Below are positions 8,904 to 16,785 of a DNA stretch of 64,000 nucleotides, one piece after another. The translations under genes were made by a program, and so were the position numbers. The DNA lies in NCBI GenBank assembly GCA_900543205.1, contig UQQM01000007.1, positions 16,871 through 80,870 on the forward strand, written 5' to 3'. Each line of letters begins with the position of its first letter. The first letter of the stretch is position 1. The notes beneath the pieces were generated by a model. It had not been told where the DNA came from, searched no databases, and saw nothing but the letters and a program-made list of their open reading frames with translations. This DNA is from an uncultured Bacteroides sp. GTDB taxonomy: Bacteria; Bacteroidota; Bacteroidia; Bacteroidales; UBA932.

Positions 8904-9788
8904 ATGAAAACTGCTTACGTATTTCCCGGACAGGGAGCCCAGTTCTCCGGAATGGGCAAGGAGCTCTACGAGAACTGCGGCGAAGCCCGCAGCCTCATGG
9001 ACAAGGCCAACGAAATCCTCGGCTTCAGAATCACCGACATAATGTTCGAGGGCAGCGCCGACGACCTCAAAGCCACCAAGGTCACGCAGCCCGCAGTGTT
9101 CCTGCATTCAGTGTGCGCGGCCGTAGCAGCCGAAGGCGTTCCAGCCGCCGACATGGTCGGAGGGCATTCCCTCGGAGAGTTCTCGGCCCTTGTCGCCTGC
9201 GGCGCCGTGGCCTTCGAAGACGCGCTCAGGCTCGTTGCCGTGCGCGCCGAAGAGATGCAGAAATGCTGCGAGGTCAAGCCCGGCATAATGGCGGCCATCA
9301 TCGGACTTCCCGACAGCAAGGTGGAAGAGGTATGCGCCTCCGTGGACGGCCTCGTGATCCCCGCCAACTACAACAGCGACGGGCAGGTCGTGATCTCCGG
9401 TGAGAAGGAAGCCGTCGAGAAGGCTTGCGAGCTTCTCAAGGCTGCCGGCGCCAAGCGGGCCCTCCCCCTCAGCGTGAGCGGAGCCTTCCACTCCCCGCTC
9501 ATGGAGCCCGCGCGCGTGAAGCTGGCCGAAGCCATCGAGAGGACCGAGGTCAAGGCTCCGGTATGCCCTATCTACCAGAACGTAAACGCACTGCCCGAGA
9601 CCGACCCTGCAAGAATCAAGGAGAACCTGCTCAAGCAGCTCACCTCTCCCGTGAGATGGACCCAGACCGTGAAGAACATGATTGCCGACGGAGCCGTGAA
9701 CTTCAAGGAATTCGGCCCCGGCAACGTGCTTCAGGGACTGATAAAGAGAATAGCGCCGTCAACCGGCACGGAGGTCACAATCCTCTGA
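8904..9788 (+). CDS. fabD: Malonyl-CoA:ACP transacylase
   Basis: The chosen start is ATG at 8904 (MKTAYVFPGQGAQFSGMG); the upstream in-frame GTG-type extension carries no family sequence. 294 residues. GQGAQ and GGHSLGEFSALVACG (nucleophile Ser in GHSLG) are hallmarks, and the later AFHSPLM holds the catalytic His. It loads malonyl groups onto acyl carrier protein for fatty acid synthesis. It stands alone, convergent with pdxB. Confidence 0.93.
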   Translation: MKTAYVFPGQGAQFSGMGKELYENCGEARSLMDKANEILGFRITDIMFEGSADDLKATKVTQPAVFLHSVCAAVAAEGVPAADMVGGHSLGEFSALVACGAVAFEDALRLVAVRAEEMQKCCEVKPGIMAAIIGLPDSKVEEVCASVDGLVIPANYNSDGQVVISGEKEAVEKACELLKAAGAKRALPLSVSGAFHSPLMEPARVKLAEAIERTEVKAPVCPIYQNVNALPETDPARIKENLLKQLTSPVRWTQTVKNMIADGAVNFKEFGPGNVLQGLIKRIAPSTGTEVTIL

Positions 9789-9810
9789 CGCCAAAGCGGC
9801 ATCGGATATT

Positions 9811-10947
9811 TCAGCGGGTTTCAAGCACATTGAAGCCCGCTTTTTCCAATAATGCGCACGTGTCAGCGGTCCCGCCGGCAAGCCTGACGCCGAAGGCGGT
9901 GAACTCCCTGCGGACGGGATAGTCGCCGCGCAGCTTTTCGAAGAGCCCGGGCCGGGCCCGGAGCGTCCTGTCGTCCGCCATCACGTCATAGCTGTAGAGA
10001 ATCGCTTCGGCCAGCACCTCCCCGGGACTTTTGCCTCTGGCGTCCATGGTGAACTCAAGGGCCCGGTCCGGAAGCGGCAGGGCGGACGGAGACCAGTCCG
10101 CAAGCGGCAGGCCGAGACAGCGGGCGACGGTGCGCACGCTTGCGACGGTGGCGGCCGCCTTCCCGTCGGCGCTGTAGCCGGCGATGTGCGGAGTGGCGAT
10201 GTCGAGCATTTCCATAAGCTCCCTGTCGATGTCCGGCTCATGCTCCCACACATCCAGGACAGCACCTCCGACGGAACCCCCGCCCAGCGCCGCCTTGAGC
10301 GCATCGCCGTCGACCACGGGGCCGCGCGAGCTGTTCATCAGAATCTGCCCGGGGCGCAGCCGCGAAATCATCTCCTCTCCGAAAAGGTGCCACGTGGCAT
10401 CCCCGCCTTCGTGCGACAGAGGGACATGCAGGGTGACGATGTCGCTTTCCTCCACCAGCCTGTCGAGGCTCACGAAGGCTTCCGGCCCCTCGCGCCGCGC
10501 CCTCGGCGGATCGTTGAGCAGGATCCTCATGCCCAGAAGCGAGGCGATTTCCGCGACCTTCGACCCCACGTTGCCCGCTCCGACGACCCCGAGCGTCATG
10601 GCGGAGAGGTCGAGACCCCGCCTGCGGGCGAGGGTCACGAGGACGGAACCCGCATACTGCCCGACCGACCATGAATTGCAGCCGGGGGCGTTCCGCCAGA
10701 CTATACCCCGGGACGCGCACCATTCGGTGTCTATATGGTCATATCCTATGGTCGCCGTGGCGATGACCCTGACCGACGAACCCTCGAGCAGGGAGGCGTC
10801 GCACCTGGTGCGGGTGCGCGTAATCAGCGCGTCGGCATCCCTGACGGCCGCCGCATCGGTCTCCCCGCCGGGCAGATACACCACCTCGGCATAAGGCTCG
10901 AACACTCCCCTGATGAAGGGTATCTTGTCGTCGCATACTATCTTCAT
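9811..10947 (-). CDS. pdxB: 4-phosphoerythronate dehydrogenase
   Basis: 378 residues, the PdxB length. It is a D-isomer 2-hydroxyacid dehydrogenase: LGVVGAGNVGSKVAEIASLLG is the NAD motif, and the N terminus (KIVCDDKIPFIRGVFEP) and ATIGYDHIDTEW with NAPGCNSWSV are specific to PdxB. A PdxB-type C-terminal dimerisation domain follows. It works in the DXP-dependent route to pyridoxal phosphate. Its 3' end overlaps the fabD terminator. The start lies 37 bases from the divergent SIMPL gene, and a TTTATTTG box sits 6-13 bases before the ATG on the minus strand, so a near-leaderless mRNA is possible. Confidence 0.9.
   Translation of the reverse strand: MKIVCDDKIPFIRGVFEPYAEVVYLPGGETDAAAVRDADALITRTRTRCDASLLEGSSVRVIATATIGYDHIDTEWCASRGIVWRNAPGCNSWSVGQYAGSVLVTLARRRGLDLSAMTLGVVGAGNVGSKVAEIASLLGMRILLNDPPRARREGPEAFVSLDRLVEESDIVTLHVPLSHEGGDATWHLFGEEMISRLRPGQILMNSSRGPVVDGDALKAALGGGSVGGAVLDVWEHEPDIDRELMEMLDIATPHIAGYSADGKAAATVASVRTVARCLGLPLADWSPSALPLPDRALEFTMDARGKSPGEVLAEAILYSYDVMADDRTLRARPGLFEKLRGDYPVRREFTAFGVRLAGGTADTCALLEKAGFNVLETR
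9813..9845 (+). terminator. Rho-independent terminator of fabD inside pdxB 3' end
   Basis: AGCGGG-TTCAA paired with TTGAA-CCCGCT, followed by TTTTT. It lies within the last codons of the convergent pdxB gene. Confidence 0.75.
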
Positions 10948-10984
10948 GTCTGCAAATAAAGGAAAAAATCATTAACTTGGGAGC

Positions 10985-11692
10985 ATGAACAGCAACAATA
11001 AGCTCATCCTCGGCATTTCCTTCGTCCTGGGATGCCTGATTCTGGGATTGTGCACGGTCGGCGCCGTCAGGGCGAACCGCGCATTCGACAGGACCGTATC
11101 CGTAAAAGGCCTCTGCGAACGCCAGGTCAAGGCCGATAAGGTAATCTGGCCGCTGGCATACAAGCTCGGAGGCAACAGCCTCACCGACCTCTATTCGCGG
11201 GTCAGCTCCATGAACGCCAAGGTCGTGGACTTCCTCACCTCGTCCGGAGTGCCCGAGGAAGAGATTTCAGTCAACGCCCCCGAAATTGAGGACAACCGCG
11301 CCGTTTCCTACAGCAACAACGCAGTCTACAACTACGTCGTCACCTCGGTGGTCACAGTCTATTCCGACAACGTCGACCTGGTGATAGAGCTCCGCAACCG
11401 CGTAGGCGAGCTGATCGAGCAGGGAGTGCCCATAGGGACCGCCGGCTCATGGACCAACCCAACGGTGTTCTCCTTCGACGGGCTCAACGACATCAAACCC
11501 GGCATGATAGAGGAGGCGACGGCCAACGCACGCGCCGCAGCGCAGAAGTTCGCCAAGGACTGCGACAGCCGCCTCGGGAAAATCAAGACGGCCTCACAGG
11601 GGCAGTTCACGATCAGCGACAGGGATTCGAACACACCCTACATCAAGAACGTCAGGGTGGTGACCAGCGTCACGTACTACCTTGACGACTGA
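10985..11692 (+). CDS. SIMPL-domain (DUF541) protein, membrane-anchored
   Basis: 235 residues. Residues 6-27 (KLILGISFVLGCLILGLCTV) form an N-terminal membrane anchor with a short lysine-containing head. The rest matches the SIMPL/DUF541 fold: RTVSVKGLCERQVKADK at the start and a repeating pattern of GMIEEATANARAAAQKFAKDC helices near the end. Family members such as E. coli YggE are periplasmic or envelope proteins of poorly known, stress-related function. It is divergent from pdxB. A short GACCG/CGGTC hairpin follows the stop (11697-11710). Confidence 0.8.
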   Translation: MNSNNKLILGISFVLGCLILGLCTVGAVRANRAFDRTVSVKGLCERQVKADKVIWPLAYKLGGNSLTDLYSRVSSMNAKVVDFLTSSGVPEEEISVNAPEIEDNRAVSYSNNAVYNYVVTSVVTVYSDNVDLVIELRNRVGELIEQGVPIGTAGSWTNPTVFSFDGLNDIKPGMIEEATANARAAAQKFAKDCDSRLGKIKTASQGQFTISDRDSNTPYIKNVRVVTSVTYYLDD

Positions 11693-11817
11693 TTCCGACC
11701 GGAAACGGTCCGCAGGTTCGAGGGCTTACCGCGCGATCCAGGTCCGGATGCACGGAAGACATGATTCCCCCGTTTTCGTCCAATCAGGATCTTCCGCTTC
11801 AGAAACGCGCGTTCGGT

Positions 11818-11849
11818 TTTGCATTGCGCTCGGCTTCTGCGTATATTTG
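11818..11849 (+). promoter_or_regulatory. Promoter cassette copy A (GH5 gene)
   Basis: TTTG at 11818, spacer CATTGCGCTCGGCTTCTGCG, then TATATTTG at 11842-11849. The whole spacer recurs unchanged at 35947-35978 and 36032-36063, and with three changes at 13146-13177. Confidence 0.75.
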
Positions 11850-11875
11850 ACACCTACATCAAAAAAACGAATCTT

Positions 11876-13120
11876 ATGAAGAAAATCCTCTGCGCCCTGC
11901 TTCTCGCCGGGGCGATGATCTCCTGCAACACGGCGGAGAAGGGCCCCGCGCCCGAAGACTTCGTCCGCATCGAGGGACAGAATCTCATAGAGCCCGACGG
12001 CAGCAGGCTGTTCATCATGGGCACCAACCTGGGCAACTGGCTGAATCCCGAAGGCTACATGTTCGGATTCAGCAGGGCCAACTCCGCACACTTCATCGAC
12101 GAGATGTTCTGCCAGCTCGTGGGCCCGGACTACACGGCCGACTTCTGGAAGCGCTTCAAGGACAACTACGTGACGCGCGAGGACATCGAATTCATAGCCT
12201 CCACCGGCGCGAACACGATACGCCTGCCCTTCCACTACAAGCTCTTCACCGACGAGGACTACATGGGGCTGAGCGCGGCGCAGGACGGCTTCGAGAGGGT
12301 TGACAGCCTCGTGTGCTGGTGCAGGGACAACGGTCTCTATCTGATACTTGACATGCACGACGCGCCGGGCGGCCAGACCGGCGACAACATCGACGACAGC
12401 TACGGCTACCCCTGGCTGTTCGAGAGCGAGAGGAGCCAGCAGCTGTTCTGCGACATCTGGCGCAGCATAGCCGAACGCTACAAGGACGAGACAACCATCC
12501 TGGGCTACGAGCTGATCAACGAGCCCATCGCGCCCTATTTCGAGAACATGGATGAGCTCAACGGCAAGCTGGAGGCCCTGCACAAGCGTGCGGTCAAGGC
12601 GATACGCGAAGTTGACACCAACCACATAATCCTGTTGGGCGGGGCACAGTGGAACGGCAACTTCAAGCCCTTCTCCGACTGGAAATATGACGACAAGATA
12701 ATGTACACCTGCCACCGCTACGGAGGCGACCCCACCAAGGCCGCCATCCAGGAGATCATAGACTTCCGCGACAAGGTGGACCTGCCCATGTACATGGGCG
12801 AGATAGGGCACAACACCGACGAATGGCAGGCCGCATTCTGCAAGACGATGAGGGAGAACAACATAGGCTACACCTTCTGGCCCTACAAAAAGGTGGACGG
12901 CTCATCGTTCGTGGCTATCAGGCGGCCCGACGGCTGGAAGAGGCTCGTGGAGTTCGCCGAAGCCCCGCGCGGCACATATCAGGAAATCCGCGATGCGCGC
13001 CCCGACCAGCAGGAGATGAGGCGGCTCATGGACGAGTTCATCGAGAATGCCAGGTTCGCGAACTGCATCCCGCAGGAAAGCTACATACTCTCGCTGGGCA
13101 TGCAGGATCCCGTCCGCTGA
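11876..13120 (+). CDS. Glycoside hydrolase family 5-like lipoprotein
   Basis: Start ATG at 11876, 27 bases after the -7 box. 414 residues. The N terminus (MKKILCALLLAGAMISC) is a lipoprotein signal with the acylated Cys at 17. GH5 marks: IMGTNLGNWLNPEGYMFGF, TIRLPFHYKLF, LDMHDAPGGQ, ELINEPIAPYF with the acid/base Glu, and YMGEIGHNTDEW with the nucleophile Glu. It probably cleaves a beta-glucan or related glycan at the cell surface or in the periplasm. It is not part of a SusC/SusD locus here. Exact substrate unknown. Confidence 0.85.
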   Translation: MKKILCALLLAGAMISCNTAEKGPAPEDFVRIEGQNLIEPDGSRLFIMGTNLGNWLNPEGYMFGFSRANSAHFIDEMFCQLVGPDYTADFWKRFKDNYVTREDIEFIASTGANTIRLPFHYKLFTDEDYMGLSAAQDGFERVDSLVCWCRDNGLYLILDMHDAPGGQTGDNIDDSYGYPWLFESERSQQLFCDIWRSIAERYKDETTILGYELINEPIAPYFENMDELNGKLEALHKRAVKAIREVDTNHIILLGGAQWNGNFKPFSDWKYDDKIMYTCHRYGGDPTKAAIQEIIDFRDKVDLPMYMGEIGHNTDEWQAAFCKTMRENNIGYTFWPYKKVDGSSFVAIRRPDGWKRLVEFAEAPRGTYQEIRDARPDQQEMRRLMDEFIENARFANCIPQESYILSLGMQDPVR

Positions 13121-13145
13121 TTTCGGCCCGGCAATTGCAAACAAG

Positions 13146-13177
13146 TTTGCATTGCTCTCGGCTTTTTCGTACATTTG
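13146..13177 (+). promoter_or_regulatory. Promoter cassette copy B (nifJ)
   Basis: TTTG at 13146, spacer CATTGCTCTCGGCTTTTTCG (3 of 20 changed from the other copies), TACATTTG at 13170-13177. The nifJ ATG is 59 bases further on. Confidence 0.75.
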
Positions 13178-13236
13178 TAATGATTATGCTTGATTTGCAA
13201 TAACCAAAACAAATTCAATAAAACTAATACATAGCT

Positions 13237-16200
13237 ATGTCCAAAGAAAAGAAATTCATTACCTGTGACGGTAATCAGGCAGCGTCGAACATCGCCTACC
13301 TTTTCAGCGAGCACGCGGCCATCTACCCTATCACACCTTCTTCGACTATGGCGGAGAACATCGACGAATGGGCCGCTCACGGCAAGAAGAACCTCTGGGG
13401 TGAGACCGTAAAGGTGACGGAGATGCAGAGCGAGGCCGGCGCTGCGGGAGCGGTGCACGGTTCGCTGCAGGCGGGAGCCCTGACATCCACCTTCACCGCA
13501 TCACAGGGACTTCTCCTGATGATTCCCAACATGTACAAGATTGCCGGCGAACTGCTTCCCGCAGTGTTCCATGTGTCCGCGAGAGCCCTCGCATCGCACG
13601 CCCTCTCAATCTTCGGTGACCATCAGGACGTAATGGCCTGCCGTCAGACAGGATTCGCGATGCTGGCCTCCGGCTCCGTCCAGGAAGCCCAGGACCTCGC
13701 AGCAGTCGCACATCTTTCGGCCATCAAGGCCTCCGTGCCCTTCCTGCACTTCTTCGACGGATTCCGCACCTCGCATGAAATCCAGAAGATCGAGGCCATC
13801 GACGAAGGCGACCTCAAGAAGCTCGTCAGCGAGAAGGCCCTGGAGAACTTCCGCACCCGCGCCCTCAACCCCGACTCTCCCGTGACCAGGGGAACTGCGC
13901 AGAACGGAGACGTATACTTCCAGGCCGTCGAGTCCCGCAACCAGGTATATGAAGCCGTTCCCGACATAGTGGCGCGCTACATGGGCGAAATCGGAGAAAT
14001 CACCGGACGCCAGTACAGGCCCTTCGAATACTACGGCGACAAGAACGCCGAATGCGTGATCGTGGCCATGGGCTCCGTAACCGAGACCATCAGGGAGACT
14101 ATAGACTACCTCGCCACCAAGGGGCGCAAGTACGGAGTCATCACCGTGCATCTCTACCGTCCTTTCTCCGAGAAGTATTTCCTCAAGGTGCTCCCCAAGA
14201 GCGTCAGGAAAATCGCCGTCCTTGACAGGACCAAGGAGCCCGGAGCCCTCGGAGAGCCCCTGTTCCTCGATGTCAAGGCCCTGTTCCAGGGCAAGGAGAA
14301 CGCTCCCCTCGTGATAGGCGGACGCTACGGACTGTCCTCAAAGGACACCACCCCCTCACAGATCATCGCGGTCTACGACAACCTCGACCGCAAGGAGCCC
14401 AAGGCCGACTTCACCATCGGCATCGTGGACGATGTGACCTTCAAGAGCCTTCCCACCAAGGGAGAGATTTCCATCATGAAGAAGGGCACTACCGAGTGCA
14501 AGTTCTACGGGCTCGGCTCCGATGGAACAGTGGGCGCCAACAAGAACACCATCAAAATCATCGGAACCCACACCGAACTCTACTCACAGGCCTACTTCGA
14601 CTACGACTCCAAGAAGTCCGGAGGATACACCTGCTCGCACCTGAGGTTCGGCAAGTCGCCCATCAAGGCCCCCTATCTCGTGAACACCCCCGACTTCGTG
14701 GCCTGCCACGTGCCTTCATACCTCGAGAAGTATGACGTGCTCAAGGGCATCAAGGAGGGCGGCAGCTTCCTGCTCAACTCCCTCTGGGACGAGGAGGAGA
14801 CCGTAAAGCGCATCCCCGACTACGTGAAGTCCGTGATAGGACGCAAGAAAATCAAGTTCTACATCATCAACGCCACCAAGATTGCCGAGGAAATCGGACT
14901 CGGCGGACGCACCAACACCATACTCCAGAGCGCATTCTTCCGCATCACCGGAATCATACCCGGGGAAGACGCCGTGAAGTACATGAAGGACGCCGCCCTC
15001 AAGTCCTACGGCAAGAAGGGCGAGAACGTGGTCAACATGAACTACGCCGCAATCGACAGGGGCGGAGAATACGTGGAGGTCAAGGTTCCCGCAGAGTGGG
15101 CGAACATCAACGCCAAGTTCGTGAACCACAACGCCGGCCGTCTCGCCACTCCTTTCGTCAAGGAAATCGCCGACGTGGTGAACGCACAGTGCGGCGACAC
15201 CCTGCCCGTGAGCGCGTTCCTGCCCTACATGGACGGAACCATGCCCGCCGGCACCGCAGCCTACGAGAAGCGCGGAGTCGCCGTCAACGTGCCCGTTTGG
15301 GATCCCGAGAAGTGCATACAGTGCAACACCTGCGCCTTCGTCTGCCCTCACGCCGCAATACGCCCGTTCCTGCTCGACGCAGAGGAAGCCGCCGCAGCCC
15401 CCGAAGGAGTCAAGATTGCCGACGGCAAGGCCAACCTCAAGGAATACAAGTACGCCCTCGCCGTATCGGTGGCTGACTGCACCGGATGCGGCAACTGCGT
15501 GGACGTATGCCTCGCCAAGGACAAGGCCCTCAGCATGGCTCCCTACATGGACCGCGTAGACGACCAGGCCGGATTCGACTGGCTCAACTCCAAGGTCGGA
15601 TACAAGACTCCCCTCGACCCCAAGGCCAACCTCAAGAACTCCCAGTTCGCACAGCCTCTGTTCGAGTTCTCCGGAGCCTGCGCAGGCTGCGGCGAGACCC
15701 CTTACATCAAGAACATCACCCAGCTCTTCGGCGACCACATGATGATTGCCAACGCCACCGGATGCTCTTCGATCTACGGCGCCTCCTTCCCCGCATCGCC
15801 CTACTGCACCGACGCCCACGGTCACGGTCCCGCATGGCAGAACTCCCTCTTCGAGGACAATGCCGAGTTCGGACTCGGAATGAGGCTCGGCTCCGAGCGC
15901 ATGCGCGACACGGTGGCCGCCCTGATGGCCAAAGGCCTCGAATGCCCCGACTGCAGCGATGAAATCAAGGAACTCTTCCGCAAATGGCTCGACGGGCGCA
16001 AGGACTACGCCACCACGCGCGAAGTCGCAGACAAGCTCGTTCCACTCATGGAGGAGTGCGGATGCGAGACCTGCAAGTCCCTGCTCCAGCTCAAGCACTA
16101 CATACCCTCACGCAGCCAGTGGATCTTCGGCGGCGACGGATGGGGCTATGACATCGGCTACGGCGGACTCGACCATGTGCTTGCCTCCGGCGAGAACGTG

Positions 16201-16761
16201 AACGTGCTCGTGCTCGACACCGAGGTATATTCCAATACCGGAGGACAGTCGTCCAAATCGACCCCCGTGGGAGCAATCGCCAAGTTCGCGGCTTCAGGAA
16301 AGAAGATACGCAAGAAGGATCTCGGAATGATGGCCATGAGCTACGGCTACGTATATGTGGCCCAGGTGGCCATGGGAGCAAGCCCCGTGCAGTTCCTCAA
16401 CGCCATCAAGGAGGCCGAGGCCTACGACGGACCTTCGCTGATCATCGCCTACTCGCCTTGCATCAACCACGGCCTGAAGGCAGGCATGGGACTCAGCCAA
16501 AAGGAGGAGAAACTCGCCGTCGAGTGCGGATACTGGCACCTGTACCGCTACAATCCGGCTCTCGAGGAGCAGGGCAAGAACCCCTTCACCCTCGACTCCA
16601 AGGAGCCCGACTGGAGCAAGTTCCAGGACTTCCTGAAGGGAGAAGTACGCTTCGCCTCGCTCTACAAGCTCTTCCCCGAGAACGCCGCCGAGCTTCTCGA
16701 GAAGACGGAGGAGTTCGCGAAAGTGCGCCTCGATACCTACAAGAGGCTTGCAGGCAAATAA
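13237..16761 (+). CDS. nifJ: Pyruvate:ferredoxin (flavodoxin) oxidoreductase, single chain
   Basis: 1174 residues, the full length of homodimeric PFOR. Domain order: pyruvate-binding domain I (AIYPITPSSTMAENIDEWAA near residue 28), domains II-III, a two-cluster ferredoxin domain (CIQCNTCAFVCP near 693; CTGCGNCVDVC near 748), then the TPP domain (CAGCGETPYIKN near 818; GDGWGYDIGYGGLDHVL near 965; YSNTGGQSSKSTP). It splits pyruvate to acetyl-CoA and CO2 and reduces ferredoxin, in the cytosol of anaerobes. The electron acceptor may be the small ferredoxin at 27125-27298. It has its own promoter (13146-13177). No frameshift seen. Confidence 0.96.
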   Translation: MSKEKKFITCDGNQAASNIAYLFSEHAAIYPITPSSTMAENIDEWAAHGKKNLWGETVKVTEMQSEAGAAGAVHGSLQAGALTSTFTASQGLLLMIPNMYKIAGELLPAVFHVSARALASHALSIFGDHQDVMACRQTGFAMLASGSVQEAQDLAAVAHLSAIKASVPFLHFFDGFRTSHEIQKIEAIDEGDLKKLVSEKALENFRTRALNPDSPVTRGTAQNGDVYFQAVESRNQVYEAVPDIVARYMGEIGEITGRQYRPFEYYGDKNAECVIVAMGSVTETIRETIDYLATKGRKYGVITVHLYRPFSEKYFLKVLPKSVRKIAVLDRTKEPGALGEPLFLDVKALFQGKENAPLVIGGRYGLSSKDTTPSQIIAVYDNLDRKEPKADFTIGIVDDVTFKSLPTKGEISIMKKGTTECKFYGLGSDGTVGANKNTIKIIGTHTELYSQAYFDYDSKKSGGYTCSHLRFGKSPIKAPYLVNTPDFVACHVPSYLEKYDVLKGIKEGGSFLLNSLWDEEETVKRIPDYVKSVIGRKKIKFYIINATKIAEEIGLGGRTNTILQSAFFRITGIIPGEDAVKYMKDAALKSYGKKGENVVNMNYAAIDRGGEYVEVKVPAEWANINAKFVNHNAGRLATPFVKEIADVVNAQCGDTLPVSAFLPYMDGTMPAGTAAYEKRGVAVNVPVWDPEKCIQCNTCAFVCPHAAIRPFLLDAEEAAAAPEGVKIADGKANLKEYKYALAVSVADCTGCGNCVDVCLAKDKALSMAPYMDRVDDQAGFDWLNSKVGYKTPLDPKANLKNSQFAQPLFEFSGACAGCGETPYIKNITQLFGDHMMIANATGCSSIYGASFPASPYCTDAHGHGPAWQNSLFEDNAEFGLGMRLGSERMRDTVAALMAKGLECPDCSDEIKELFRKWLDGRKDYATTREVADKLVPLMEECGCETCKSLLQLKHYIPSRSQWIFGGDGWGYDIGYGGLDHVLASGENVNVLVLDTEVYSNTGGQSSKSTPVGAIAKFAASGKKIRKKDLGMMAMSYGYVYVAQVAMGASPVQFLNAIKEAEAYDGPSLIIAYSPCINHGLKAGMGLSQKEEKLAVECGYWHLYRYNPALEEQGKNPFTLDSKEPDWSKFQDFLKGEVRFASLYKLFPENAAELLEKTEEFAKVRLDTYKRLAGK

Positions 16762-16785
16762 CGCAACCAAATTCTATCACCCAAG

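Noticed and set aside
14716..16098. 460-codon minus-strand frame inside nifJ
   Set aside because: Antisense shadow of nifJ; no motif, and nifJ is complete through the region.
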